The notes beneath the pieces were generated by a model that worked only from the letters and a program-made list of their open reading frames with translations, had not been told where the DNA came from and did no database searches. From Mucilaginibacter mali (GTDB lineage Bacteria; Bacteroidota; Bacteroidia; Sphingobacteriales; Sphingobacteriaceae), in the NCBI RefSeq assembly GCF_013283875.1, contig NZ_CP054139.1, forward strand, positions 5,084,001 to 5,148,000: a DNA stretch of 64,000 nt, given 5' to 3'. How positions within the stretch are numbered: the stretch's first letter is position 1; each line of letters begins with the position of its first letter. Made by a program: the position numbers and the translations under genes. Below, piece by piece: positions 52,072 through 61,351 of the stretch.

Positions 52072-52281
52072 ATGAAAAAAGTGTTTTGCATGATTGCCTT
52101 AGCGGCAATTACATTCAGCAGTGTTTACGCTGCCCCGGTAAATAACCCGGTCATGCAGCAGGATTCGGTTAAAAAGAAGGTAAAAGTGAAAGACGGCAAG
52201 AAGAAGGTGAAAATAAAAACCGATACCAGTAAGGTGAAGGAAAAAGTGAAGAAGGATACAAAAAAGCCACCGATGAAATAG
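52072..52281 (+). CDS. small secreted Lys-rich protein
   Basis: 69 residues from the ATG at 52072. A signal peptide (KKVFCMIALAAITFSSVYA) is followed by a Lys/Val-rich, highly charged tail with repeats of VKVKDGKKKVKIK style. No domain recognised. It is probably a small periplasmic basic protein. Located after glgC and before a hairpin repeat. Confidence 0.7.
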   Translation: MKKVFCMIALAAITFSSVYAAPVNNPVMQQDSVKKKVKVKDGKKKVKIKTDTSKVKEKVKKDTKKPPMK

Positions 52282-52306
52282 TATCGGGGTTTATTCCGAT
52301 CTATTA

Positions 52307-52396
52307 GTCATGCCGAACTTGTTTCGGCATCCCATTTACAAGGCGGCTATTCAGGTTCGCTCTTCTAATAGGATGCCGAAACAAGTTCGGCATGAC
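52307..52396. repeat. long hairpin repeat, GTCATGCCGAAC type
   Basis: Perfect 26-base arms (52307-52332 and 52371-52396), starting GTCATGCCGAACTTGTTTCG, with a 38-base loop. Between the small Lys-rich gene and the FAD gene. Same GTCAT ends as the other families. Confidence 0.85.
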
Positions 52397-52422
52397 GCTT
52401 TTATGAACGATACGTCTTGGCC

Positions 52423-54258
52423 CTAATTCACCACTTTCCCTGTAATATCCACATGCGTGCTGAACGGATTCAAATACTTATTAGCCAGCACCGCGAATTC
52501 GTACCGGGTGATGGGCCGCTTTAAATCGAACGCTTGCTTAAATTTATAAGTATCCTGCCATTGCTTTTGCAGGGTAAGCTGTAACGTTTTTGGCTCGGTA
52601 AGGGTATAATCGCTGATGTAGGATAGCATATCCGACACAGTAAACAACGCTCCGGGATGGTTTTTGCTGAACCAGATAAAGGCGCGGGTGAATGTTTCAC
52701 GTAAAACAGGTTCCACATCGGCGGTGCTTACAGTACTATCAGGTTTAAATAACACCTGCATGCTTTTACCCTGTAATTGGTGTACTTGCTTCAGCATCCC
52801 GCTGCCAATTACCTGCTCTACCGATCGGAAGTATTTATCTGACGGACCAATATCAGCGAAAGGATAAAGGATGCCTTTATAATCCAGTATCTCGCCCTGG
52901 ATGGTACGCACGGTAAGTGCGTCGAAGGATTTTGTTGTTTTATCAAAAAACACGCAGTAGGCGGCGGTTGCCCCGGCGGCCTGTCCAACCGTCATTTGTA
53001 CCGAGGGGTAGAATGTACTGGCATTGGTGAGGTGCGTGGTCGACATGGCTTTTTCCGTTACGATCAGGTTCACCACATCCTTACTTACAATACTGCCCAG
53101 CGGAATGGTATAAGCCGGCAGCGGCGGATAATTGGTTTTCGGCGCGGCCGGATCGGCATAGTGCTGACCGAAGGCGGCATCGCCAACGGCTATGGAAGTA
53201 CGGTATAATTTATTGGCATAGGGGTTGTAGATCTCGCCCAGCGTCATCCGGGTTTGTCCTTTATAACGGCGATACTCGCGGATGTAGGGGATATACGGCA
53301 AATGATCAGGCGAGCCAAATTCTTTGTCATCTATTCCGATGTTTTTAAAGCCCAGTTCGTTTTGAATATAAAAAACCAAACCCAAAGTTCGCTGGCGCAT
53401 CGATTTGTAAAACTCTTCGCGCTTTTCGGGCGAAAGCTGATCTATGGTGGCACCATAGGTATTCTCGGTCCATTTGATCATGTATTTATTGTTGGGCAAA
53501 CGGCCGGCCTCCAGCATTTTTTTAATGTCTTTTCCTTTCAGGCTCACGTATAAAGCTTCGTCATAACCTGCAGGCTTTTGCATCAGGTAGATGGTGTTTT
53601 TTTCAAACTCCTTCAGTACGGCTACCCAGGTTACATCCTCAATTATGGGCAGGGCCTGTTCCGGTGCTAATGCTTCACCTGTTTCCTTTTTATTGTCAAA
53701 TCCGGTCCAGAAAGTTGCTCCGCTTTGCGCGGCGATATCGCCAAGTGGAGTCGCATCAACCAAAACCTTTGCCTTTACGGTTGCCGGTTTGCCATTTAGG
53801 GTTACAATTAGTTCCCAGCCGTTGCCGTCTTTTTTAACGGCAGTTACAGGCATATTCATTTTTACGGTGAGGTTCTTAACGGTATCGCACATTTTTTTTA
53901 GGATGGCAGCGCCGGTATAGGGTTCAAAGCGCAGGGCGGCATTGGCTGTGGTATCAAAGCCGGGGGTCCGCTTATAAAAATCGCGCACTTTTTTGCGGAA
54001 CTCGCCCCATATACCCGATGGCAGGGTTTTGTTGGCATCCAGCACGCACATGCCGCCGGCGGTCATTTCGCCGCCCAGCCAGGAACCTTGTTCTATCAGC
54101 AGGGTTTTTATTTTACTACGCGAACTTTGTATGGCCGCAGCCACGCCGCTGGGTGTGCCGCCAACTACCAGTACATCTGTTTTTATGGTTTCGGCAAAGG
54201 CGCCCAAAACCGGGGTAAATAACAACAGCAGGAATAACTTTTTAAACATGTACATCAA
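52423..54258 (-). CDS. exported FAD-dependent oxidoreductase
   Basis: 611 residues (starts at 54258 or Met-4 at 54249). A short signal peptide, then VLVVGGTPSGVAAAIQSSRSK and LLIEQGSWLGGEMTAGGMCVLD, as in the FAD_oxidored (PF12831) family. A TPLGDIAAQSGATFWTG segment and IAVGDAAFGQHYADP are present. Role is unknown; many members are xanthan- or polysaccharide-associated in Bacteroidota. A parS-like site lies inside. Confidence 0.88.
   Translation of the reverse strand: MMYMFKKLFLLLLFTPVLGAFAETIKTDVLVVGGTPSGVAAAIQSSRSKIKTLLIEQGSWLGGEMTAGGMCVLDANKTLPSGIWGEFRKKVRDFYKRTPGFDTTANAALRFEPYTGAAILKKMCDTVKNLTVKMNMPVTAVKKDGNGWELIVTLNGKPATVKAKVLVDATPLGDIAAQSGATFWTGFDNKKETGEALAPEQALPIIEDVTWVAVLKEFEKNTIYLMQKPAGYDEALYVSLKGKDIKKMLEAGRLPNNKYMIKWTENTYGATIDQLSPEKREEFYKSMRQRTLGLVFYIQNELGFKNIGIDDKEFGSPDHLPYIPYIREYRRYKGQTRMTLGEIYNPYANKLYRTSIAVGDAAFGQHYADPAAPKTNYPPLPAYTIPLGSIVSKDVVNLIVTEKAMSTTHLTNASTFYPSVQMTVGQAAGATAAYCVFFDKTTKSFDALTVRTIQGEILDYKGILYPFADIGPSDKYFRSVEQVIGSGMLKQVHQLQGKSMQVLFKPDSTVSTADVEPVLRETFTRAFIWFSKNHPGALFTVSDMLSYISDYTLTEPKTLQLTLQKQWQDTYKFKQAFDLKRPITRYEFAVLANKYLNPFSTHVDITGKVVN
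52693..52708. other. parS-like site 5
   Basis: TGTTTCACGTAAAACA, one base off TGTTTCACGTGAAACA. It is about 12 kb from the mnmG group and inside the FAD oxidoreductase gene. Confidence 0.55.
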
Positions 54259-54304
54259 ATAAACTACAACAAAACGCTAATTTAGGGCAAGCATTATTTA
54301 CATC

Positions 54305-55981
54305 ATGAAAAATAATACCCTAAAGTACGCCACAATTTTTACAATCAGCGGTGCCAGCTTTGCATTGGGCGCATTTATCAGCAAAAAGGCCGAGCGTGTG
54401 CCCATTACAGCGGGGATGGTTCAGGAGGCATCAAAAATATTCAACATTGAGTATACCCAGGCCCAGGCCGATTCGACCCTGAATAACCTTAACCAGTGGA
54501 ATATTTATTACGAGCGCTTTCGCCAGTTAAAAATGCCCAACAGCATAGTGCCCGCGCTTAACTTTAACCCCATACCGGTAGGTTTTGTTCAGCCTGATAA
54601 GACGAATGGTTTTGTACTGGCTAAATCGCCAAAAGTAACGCTGCCTGCCGATAAAAATCAGCTGGCCTTTTATACCATCCGCCAGTTAAGCGAACTGATC
54701 CGCACCAAACAGATCACATCGGTAGAATTAACGAAATTCTTTTTAGAACGCCTGAAAAAGTACGACCCCAAGCTGCTGTTCACCGTTAGCCTTACCGAAG
54801 AATACGCCCTTAAACAAGCCGCCAAGGCCGACGAGGAAATAAAAAGCGGCCATTACAAAGGCGTGCTGCATGGCATCCCTTACGGTGTAAAAGATCTACT
54901 TGCCCAGAAAGATTACAAAACCACTTTTGGCGCGGTACCCTACAAAGATCAAAAGCTGGATGTGGATGCTACCGTGATCACTAAACTGGATGCGGCAGGC
55001 GCTATACTTTGCGCCAAACTTACCTTGGGTGAACTGGCTCAGGGCGATGTTTGGTTTGGGGGAAAAACAAAAAATCCCTGGGATATCACCCGTGGTTCCA
55101 GCGGCTCTTCGGCCGGACCGGCATCCGCCGTTAGCGCGGGATGTTTGCCGTTTGCCATCGGGTCGGAAACGATGGGTTCTATCGTATCGCCATCTACCGA
55201 ATGCGGCGATACGGGCTTGCGGCCATCGTTTGGGCGCGTGAGCAAATATGGCGCGATGGCTTTAAGCTGGAGCATGGACAAGCTTGGCCCCATTGCCCGC
55301 AGTGTAGAGGATGTGGCCATTGTGTTTAACGCCATACAAGGTACCGACCCTAACGACCTGAGCACCATCCCTGCCACATTTAATTACAATGGCAACGGGC
55401 AAAGCCTTAAAGGGTACAAAATAGGCTATGTAAAAGCCGACTTTGAACGCAAAGGCCAAAACCAGGCTACCGATTCGGCAACTTTAGCTAAGCTGCGCGA
55501 ACTGGGTGCCGAGCTGATCCCGCTGGAATATCCTAAACTACCCATCAGCAGCATGGCTGTTATTTTAGATGCGGAAGCGGGCGCTGCCTTCCAGGAACTG
55601 GTGATTAACCACCAAACCGACGGCATGGTACTGCAAAACAAAAATGCCTGGCCAAACACTTTCCGTTCAGCACAGTTTATCCCGGCGGTAGAATATATAC
55701 AAGCCAACCGCCTGCGCACCATGTTGATCCAGGCCTGGTATGAAAAGCTGAAAGGGCTCGACCTGTATGTTACCCCATCATTCGGCAACCTGAATTTAAA
55801 TGTGACCAACCTTACCGGCAACCCGTGCGTGGTACTACCCAATGGCTACAATCCACGCGGCAGGCAACTGAGCATCACCTTTATGGGACAGCTTTTTGGC
55901 GAGGGTAAAATGCTGCAGGCCGCCGCCATCTACCAAAACGCTACCGATTTTCATACCAAACACCCATCCCTTAATTTTTAA
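54305..55981 (+). CDS. amidase (amidase signature family), membrane-anchored or secreted
   Basis: 558 residues. An N-terminal hydrophobic stretch (ATIFTISGASFALGAFIS) precedes the amidase core, with GIPYGVKDLLAQKDYKTTFG (catalytic Lys), GSSGSSAGPASAVSAG (cis-Ser), and ETMGSIVSPSTECGDTGLRPSFGRVS (nucleophile Ser). A full Ser-cisSer-Lys triad is therefore seen. The substrate is not known. It is followed after 2 bases by a DinB-like gene. Confidence 0.92.
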   Translation: MKNNTLKYATIFTISGASFALGAFISKKAERVPITAGMVQEASKIFNIEYTQAQADSTLNNLNQWNIYYERFRQLKMPNSIVPALNFNPIPVGFVQPDKTNGFVLAKSPKVTLPADKNQLAFYTIRQLSELIRTKQITSVELTKFFLERLKKYDPKLLFTVSLTEEYALKQAAKADEEIKSGHYKGVLHGIPYGVKDLLAQKDYKTTFGAVPYKDQKLDVDATVITKLDAAGAILCAKLTLGELAQGDVWFGGKTKNPWDITRGSSGSSAGPASAVSAGCLPFAIGSETMGSIVSPSTECGDTGLRPSFGRVSKYGAMALSWSMDKLGPIARSVEDVAIVFNAIQGTDPNDLSTIPATFNYNGNGQSLKGYKIGYVKADFERKGQNQATDSATLAKLRELGAELIPLEYPKLPISSMAVILDAEAGAAFQELVINHQTDGMVLQNKNAWPNTFRSAQFIPAVEYIQANRLRTMLIQAWYEKLKGLDLYVTPSFGNLNLNVTNLTGNPCVVLPNGYNPRGRQLSITFMGQLFGEGKMLQAAAIYQNATDFHTKHPSLNF

Positions 55982-55983
55982 AT

Positions 55984-56511
55984 ATGCTTACCGACGAACA
56001 AATGCGCTACCCCATCGGGAAATATCAGGCGCCCGAAAATATCACTAAAGAGATCATTACCGGCTGGATAGACCGCATCCGCGCCTTGCCCGGCAAAGTA
56101 CGCTCTGCTACCGAAAGCTTGACTGATGCCCAACTGGATACCCCTTACCGTAACGGCGGCTGGATCATCCGCCAGGTGGTACACCATATCCCCGATAGCC
56201 ACATGAATTCGCTGATGCGTTTTAAATGGGCCATGACTGAGGATAACCCCACCATAAAACCTTACGACGAAGCCGGCTTTGCCAAACTGGCCGATTATAA
56301 ATTGCCGATAGCCTCATCACTTACTTTGCTGGATGGGATACACGAACACATGGTGGCCCTTTTTGAAAGCTTTACCGATGCCGACCTGGAGCGCACCTTC
56401 ACCCACCCGGAATCGAAAGAGACAAATCCGCTGAAAAAGATCATTGGCTTATATGCCTGGCATGGTGACCATCATTTGGCACAGATAACGGAAACAGTTA
56501 AAAAGTTTTGA
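55984..56511 (+). CDS. DinB/YfiT-family putative metal-dependent hydrolase
   Basis: 175 residues. DinB four-helix family: starts RYPIGKYQAPENITKEII, His ligands in VVHHIPDSHMNSLMRFKWAM and WHGDHHLAQI. The His triad is complete. This matches the YfiT/BstA group. Two bases separate it from the amidase gene; the next gene starts at its last base. Function is unknown; the family uses thiol cofactors in some species. Confidence 0.92.
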   Translation: MLTDEQMRYPIGKYQAPENITKEIITGWIDRIRALPGKVRSATESLTDAQLDTPYRNGGWIIRQVVHHIPDSHMNSLMRFKWAMTEDNPTIKPYDEAGFAKLADYKLPIASSLTLLDGIHEHMVALFESFTDADLERTFTHPESKETNPLKKIIGLYAWHGDHHLAQITETVKKF

Positions 56512-57329
56512 TGATGTGCAAACAGCTTTGCCTTATCGCGGGCCTTCTTTTAATAGGCGCTATCGCCCACGCGCAATTATTGCAGCAGGATAATTGGTAT
56601 TACTATAACCTTAACGGCAAGGTTAAGTCGTATACCGAAACGAACACGCCTCAGCCTATAAACGGCACCTCGTTTAAAAAGACCAAAAGAACGGTCTCTT
56701 TTACCCCCGGCGGCAATATAGCTAAACTGGAAACCTATGACGATGCCGGCAATGTGATAGCCATACGCGATTATGATTATAAAAACAAAGGCTATTCGTT
56801 CGTTATCAAAACCAAACAAAAAACAGGTTGGGTAAACAGCACGCCAAGAGTTTATACTTATAACGACCGGACGCATACGGAAGAAACCCGGGGCGGTAAC
56901 GGGCCTGATATAAAAGGCTGGTATAATAACAGGGGCGAGACTGATTCGGCATACCTGTATACCGCATCGGGTAACCTGATCCAAAAGGTGCGGCACCGGT
57001 ATGCAGGCGGTCACATCATCGCCACAAGTGTTTATTTGCCCAATGGTGCCCTGGCCGAACAATATGTTTTTCAGTTAGACAGTAACGGACGGAAAATGAA
57101 GGAGCAAAAGTACGATGGCAACAATAAATTAAAGACCACCATCAGCCACAAATACGATATGGCTGGTAACGAAACGCAATTTCGTGAAACAGAGAGCGGC
57201 ACGCCCAATACCGGCGCACGCCTTTATACATATCACTACGATGGCAAGGGCAACTGGATATATCGCGAAGAGCGGAACCAGGCCAATAAACTGGTGAATA
57301 TTACCGAACGGAAATTGGTTTATTATTGA
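56511..57329 (+). CDS. secreted protein with YD-like repeats, unknown function
   Basis: 272 residues with a signal peptide (QLCLIAGLLLIGAIAHAQ). The rest is made of beta-hairpin-like repeats (FTPGGNIAKLETYDDAGNV, YTASGNLIQKVRHRYAG, SHKYDMAGNETQF, YHYDGKGNWIYREE), resembling RHS/YD repeats in short form. No toxin domain is visible. Its start overlaps the stop of the DinB gene by one base, so it is in the same operon as the amidase. Confidence 0.8.
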   Translation: MMCKQLCLIAGLLLIGAIAHAQLLQQDNWYYYNLNGKVKSYTETNTPQPINGTSFKKTKRTVSFTPGGNIAKLETYDDAGNVIAIRDYDYKNKGYSFVIKTKQKTGWVNSTPRVYTYNDRTHTEETRGGNGPDIKGWYNNRGETDSAYLYTASGNLIQKVRHRYAGGHIIATSVYLPNGALAEQYVFQLDSNGRKMKEQKYDGNNKLKTTISHKYDMAGNETQFRETESGTPNTGARLYTYHYDGKGNWIYREERNQANKLVNITERKLVYY

Positions 57330-57846
57330 CCGAGACCGCGTTCAGACAATACACATGCTCATCCATCACCACGCCACCTTTAATAACCGAACGTGGAATA
57401 ACCCCTATCTTACTAAACCCGGCCTTTTCCAGCACGCGCATGCTCGATGTGTTTTGGCTAAGCACATAAGCCAGTATGCAAATAGCATCTAATTGTGCGA
57501 AAGCATAATCGCACACTAATTTAACGGCTTCGGGCATAATACCTTTGCCCCAGTGGCTTTCGGCCAGCCAGTAACCGATCAGCGGGGTCTTGCGGTAAAC
57601 ATCGGCGCGAAGCTCTAAACCAACACCACCCACAACTTCATCATCAATAGTGATAGCAAAGTTTATCATTGGATCTTGCCCCTGCCAAAGCTGCACCCAG
57701 CCTTCGGCGGCCTCCATGGTATAGGGCGATGGAAAACGATCCAGCAGGAAGCGCGAGATATTGATATTATCGGCATTGCGTTGCAGCGATGCCGCGTCGC
57801 TTAGTTTCCAGCCGCGCAGGGTAAAACCGTTGCCTTGCAGTTCCAT
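57301..57846 (-). CDS. GNAT-family N-acetyltransferase (RimJ/RimL-like)
   Basis: 181 residues. RimJ/L-type acetyltransferase: LRGWKLSDAASLQRNADN, VGGVGLELRADVYRKTPLIGYWLAE, WGKGIMPEAVKLVCDYAF (acetyl-CoA loop) and LSQNTSSMRVLEKAGFSKIG. The substrate may be an N-terminal amine or a small amine. It overlaps the preceding gene's 3' end by 29 bases on the other strand (convergent). Confidence 0.92.
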   Translation of the reverse strand: MELQGNGFTLRGWKLSDAASLQRNADNINISRFLLDRFPSPYTMEAAEGWVQLWQGQDPMINFAITIDDEVVGGVGLELRADVYRKTPLIGYWLAESHWGKGIMPEAVKLVCDYAFAQLDAICILAYVLSQNTSSMRVLEKAGFSKIGVIPRSVIKGGVVMDEHVYCLNAVSVNNKPISVR

Positions 57847-57917
57847 TTTGTAACAATAAAGTTTCTAAAAATTTAATATCCCCCAAAATGCTAAATTGCA
57901 ATGATTAATCCCTTTTC

Positions 57918-60419
57918 ATGAAAAAATTTTTTACCCTGCTGCTGGTTGGAGGATGCTGGTATTCGGCATCGGCCCAAAAACTGGACAAGTTAACTGTTGA
58001 GAACATTATGCGCGACCCTAAATGGATGGGCACCCAACCCACCAATGTTAGCTGGAGCGAAGACAGTAAAAAGATATACTTCACCTGGAACGCCGAAAAT
58101 AAAGGTCGCGACGGGCAATATTGGATAACCCCCGAGGATATTAAGCCCAAACTGGTTACGCCCGAAGAGCGCCGCGCCACGGCACCGGTGGTGGGAAACT
58201 GGAACAGGAAACATACGCTACAACTGATAGAAAAGAACGGCGATATCTACATACTTGATGCTAAGACCAAAAAGGAAACGCAGCTAACATCAACCATGGA
58301 CCGCGAAAGTAACGCAACTTTCAGCGCCGACGAGAGCAAAGTGTTTTACCTGAAAGGTGATAACTACTATGCCGTAACCCTAAACGGTGGATTGACCGCC
58401 CAGTTAAGCAATTTTGTGCGCGGCACATCGGGCTCTACATTGCCCTTAACCCCGACCGGGGGCCCTACTGGAGCAGGCGGTCGCCGTGGTGGACAAGGCG
58501 GCGGGCAAGGTGCCAGTGGCCGCGGTGGTGCGGCTCAACAGAGCGGTAACGAACAGGACCGCTGGTTACGCGCCCAGCAAATGGAATTGTTCGACGTGTT
58601 AAAAGAACGCGCTAGTGCCGACAGGCAAGGCGGCGCGGGTGGTGGCGGCGGCCGCCGTGGTGGTTTTGGCGGCGGCTTCGGCGGCGGCCAGGCTAAACGC
58701 ATGACCGAACTAATGGTTGAAGATAAAACCCTGAGCGGCGTTACCGTTAGTCCGGATGGCCGTTACGTAACCTATCGCCTGATCAAACAACCAGCCGATG
58801 CGGGCAAGATCACCATTGTGCCTAATTATGTAACTACCAGCGGTTTCACCGAGGATATTATCAACCGCACCAAAGTAGGCGCGCCGCAATCAACATCTGA
58901 ATCATTTGTGTACGATGCGCAGCGCGATACTATGTACAGAATCTCGCTTAAAGAAATACCCGGTATAAAAGACCTGCCCGATTATGTAAAGGATTACCCC
59001 AAACAACTGGAAGAGCGCAAAAAAGCCAACGAGGACCGCAAGGTAAGTATACAAGGTCCGTTCTGGAGCGAGGACGGTAAGAACGCTGTGGTAATTGTTA
59101 ATGCGCAGGATTATAAAGACCGCTGGATCATGAAGCTAGATGCCGAGACCGGTAAACTTGGCCTGATAGACCGCCAGCGCGATGAGGCATGGATAGCTGG
59201 CCCCGGCATCAGTGGTTTTGGCGGCAGCACCGGCTGGCTGGATAATACCCACTTCTTTTTCCAAAGCGAGGGCAGCGGCTACTCGCATATTTATGTAGCT
59301 GATGTTACAGCAGGTACCAAAACACAACTGACCAGCGGCAAATGGGAAGTATCGGGCCTGCATTTATCTAACGATAAAAAGTCGTTCTACTTCCAGGCGA
59401 ATATGGAGCACCCGGGCGTGAGCGATTACTACCGCATCCCGGTTACCGGCGGCACACCTGTTAAACTAACCAGCATGAAAGGCGGTAACGAAGTAGAAAT
59501 GTCGCCCGATGAAAAGTGGCTGGCTATCCGCTATTCGTATACCAACAAGCCTTACGAGTTATACATACAGGCCAATAAACCCGGCGCTAAACCGGTACAG
59601 GTAACCAATTCGCAAACCGAAGAATTTAAATCGTACGATTGGCGCGCGCCAGAGATCTTCAGTTTTAAAAACCGTGGCGGAGCCGATATTTATGGCCGCG
59701 TTTACACACCAAAGAACCCGCTACCATCGCATCCGGCGGTAATATTTGTGCATGGTGCAGGTTACTTGCAGGATGTAATGTACAAATGGAGCACATCATA
59801 TTTCCACGAGTATATGTTCAATAACATGCTGGCCGATAACGGTTATACCGTGTTAGAGATAGATTACACCGGCAGCGCGGGCTACGGCCGTGATATCCGT
59901 ACGGGTATCTATCGCCACATGGGTGGTAAGGACCTTACCGACCATATCGACGCCGTAAAGCTGTTAGTTGAGAAATATGGCGTTAACCCTAAAAACGTGG
60001 GTATGTACGGCGGATCGTACGGTGGCTTTATGACGCTGATGGCGATGTTCACCGCGCCTGATACTTTCGCGGCGGGTGCGGCCCTGCGTTCGGTTACCGA
60101 CTGGGCGCATTATAACCATGGCTACACCGCCAATATCCTGAACGAACCTTTCACTGATGAGAATGCCTACAAGATCAGTTCGCCCATCAATTTCGCATCA
60201 GGCCTTAAAGGCAAGCTGCTGATGTGCCATGGTATGGTTGATGATAACGTGAACTTCCAGGATATCGTTCGCCTTACGCAGCGCCTGATCGAACTGCATA
60301 AAGATAACTGGAGCCTGGCCCCATTCCCGGTAGAAAGCCACGGCTTTGTGGAACCCAGTAGTTGGACCGACGAGTACAAACGGATTTATGCTTTGTTTAA
60401 CGAGAGTTTGAAGAATTAG
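57918..60419 (+). CDS. S9-family prolyl oligopeptidase with Gly-rich insert
   Basis: 833 residues. Signal peptide, a WD40-like beta-propeller with a Gly/Arg-rich insert (about residues 177-257, e.g. GGRRGGQGGGQGASGRGG and GGGGGRRGGFGGGFGGG), then the alpha/beta hydrolase domain with HGAGYLQD, nucleophile in GGSYGGFMT (Ser near residue 699), Asp in MVDDNVNFQD and His in ESHGFVEP. Exported dipeptidyl peptidase-like enzyme. The insert is longer than usual and may be a flexible linker. Confidence 0.93.
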   Translation: MKKFFTLLLVGGCWYSASAQKLDKLTVENIMRDPKWMGTQPTNVSWSEDSKKIYFTWNAENKGRDGQYWITPEDIKPKLVTPEERRATAPVVGNWNRKHTLQLIEKNGDIYILDAKTKKETQLTSTMDRESNATFSADESKVFYLKGDNYYAVTLNGGLTAQLSNFVRGTSGSTLPLTPTGGPTGAGGRRGGQGGGQGASGRGGAAQQSGNEQDRWLRAQQMELFDVLKERASADRQGGAGGGGGRRGGFGGGFGGGQAKRMTELMVEDKTLSGVTVSPDGRYVTYRLIKQPADAGKITIVPNYVTTSGFTEDIINRTKVGAPQSTSESFVYDAQRDTMYRISLKEIPGIKDLPDYVKDYPKQLEERKKANEDRKVSIQGPFWSEDGKNAVVIVNAQDYKDRWIMKLDAETGKLGLIDRQRDEAWIAGPGISGFGGSTGWLDNTHFFFQSEGSGYSHIYVADVTAGTKTQLTSGKWEVSGLHLSNDKKSFYFQANMEHPGVSDYYRIPVTGGTPVKLTSMKGGNEVEMSPDEKWLAIRYSYTNKPYELYIQANKPGAKPVQVTNSQTEEFKSYDWRAPEIFSFKNRGGADIYGRVYTPKNPLPSHPAVIFVHGAGYLQDVMYKWSTSYFHEYMFNNMLADNGYTVLEIDYTGSAGYGRDIRTGIYRHMGGKDLTDHIDAVKLLVEKYGVNPKNVGMYGGSYGGFMTLMAMFTAPDTFAAGAALRSVTDWAHYNHGYTANILNEPFTDENAYKISSPINFASGLKGKLLMCHGMVDDNVNFQDIVRLTQRLIELHKDNWSLAPFPVESHGFVEPSSWTDEYKRIYALFNESLKN

Positions 60420-60427
60420 GAATTCTA

Positions 60428-60544
60428 TTTTGTCATTGCGAGGAGCAGCCGGGGAATAGCCTGGGGCGACGCGGCAATCTCGTCGCATGCATATCGGGTA
60501 AGCATAGCTACGAGATTGCCACGCTATCGCTCGCAATGACAATA
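60428..60544. repeat. hairpin repeat, GTCATTGCGAGG type, decayed
   Basis: Left end TTTTGTCATTGCGAGGAGCA and right end TCGCTCGCAATGACAA. The inner part has CGGCAATCTCGT and ACGAGATTGC in inverted order. It is related to the elements at 32613 and 35732 but more diverged. Between the S9 peptidase and HdeD genes. Confidence 0.72.
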
Positions 60545-60591
60545 AATTATAACAGAAATGGCGGGTTCAACATCGAACCCGCCATTCTTGT

Positions 60592-61119
60592 TTATGCCTT
60601 AGGCCGTATCCTTAAGCCCAGCATCGCGTTTAAAAAGCCGGTAATGAGAAAGGCCATCCCCGTCCATACAATAATGGTGGTATTGCCGAATATAGGATTG
60701 AACCAGATCATCCCGACAACGATCAGCACCAATATACCACCTATACCCACCCACCAGGCACCGCCCGGGTGTTTGCGGAAGGTTAACACGGTAATACCCT
60801 TAAACAGGAAGTAAAACCCTATCAATACACGCAATATCACCAAACTGGCCGCCAGGTGCGCCATCAGGATAATGCCTATTGCCAAATCGACCAGGCCGAT
60901 GAATAAATGCCAACCCCGGTCGCGCTGACCGCCATCGCGGTAGGCGCGCAATAATTCGGCAATGCCGGTTAACAGGATGATCAACCCGAAAAGGAAACTC
61001 AGTGCCAGCAGCCCGCTCAATGGCGATGAGAACAGGTAAACGCTTACGGCTATAAATAATATCCCTCTTAGTACAAACACCCACCAAAGGCGCAAACCAC
61101 GGCTTACTGTAATTTCCAT
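60592..61119 (-). CDS. HdeD-family (DUF308) membrane protein
   Basis: 175 residues with about six membrane segments in three pairs, including WWVFVLRGILFIAVSVYLF, SFLFGLIILLTGIAEL and MAFLITGFLNAMLGLRI, as in HdeD/DUF308 proteins. The E. coli member is tied to acid resistance. Here it is a single gene without other stress genes near it. Followed by a repeat-rich gap. Confidence 0.9.
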   Translation of the reverse strand: MEITVSRGLRLWWVFVLRGILFIAVSVYLFSSPLSGLLALSFLFGLIILLTGIAELLRAYRDGGQRDRGWHLFIGLVDLAIGIILMAHLAASLVILRVLIGFYFLFKGITVLTFRKHPGGAWWVGIGGILVLIVVGMIWFNPIFGNTTIIVWTGMAFLITGFLNAMLGLRIRPKA

Positions 61120-61221
61120 AACGTGCTGTTTTTCTTATTGCAACCAGCAGATCGGGGAAATGGTTTTGGAAAGACGAGATTTAAAGGCTGCATAAAGAAA
61201 GAGCGGGGGTTGGTGCGATTT

Positions 61222-61330
61222 CCCTCCCATTGGGAGGGTGCAGGGAGGGGTTTCTACTATATCACATAGTGACTAAACCCCTCCCTGCCACTACACAGCT
61301 CCGATGCACCCCTCCCCAAGGAGGGAACTG
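61222..61330. repeat. hairpin repeat, CCCTCCC / GGGAGGG type
   Basis: Inner arms GCAGGGAGGGGTTT (61240-61253) and AAACCCCTCCCTGC (61275-61288); outer parts TCCCTCCCATTGGGAGGGTG and CACCCCTCCCCAAGGAGGG. Lies between two minus-strand genes. Similar CCCTCTCC pairs occur in the nested elements at 24730 and 28155. Confidence 0.7.
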
Positions 61331-61351
61331 TCCAATCATTGGCTATGTCTC

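Noticed and set aside
58446..58698. Gly-rich repeats as a CRISPR or tandem DNA repeat
   Set aside because: No regular unit length or spacers; explained by Gly/Arg codons in one reading frame.
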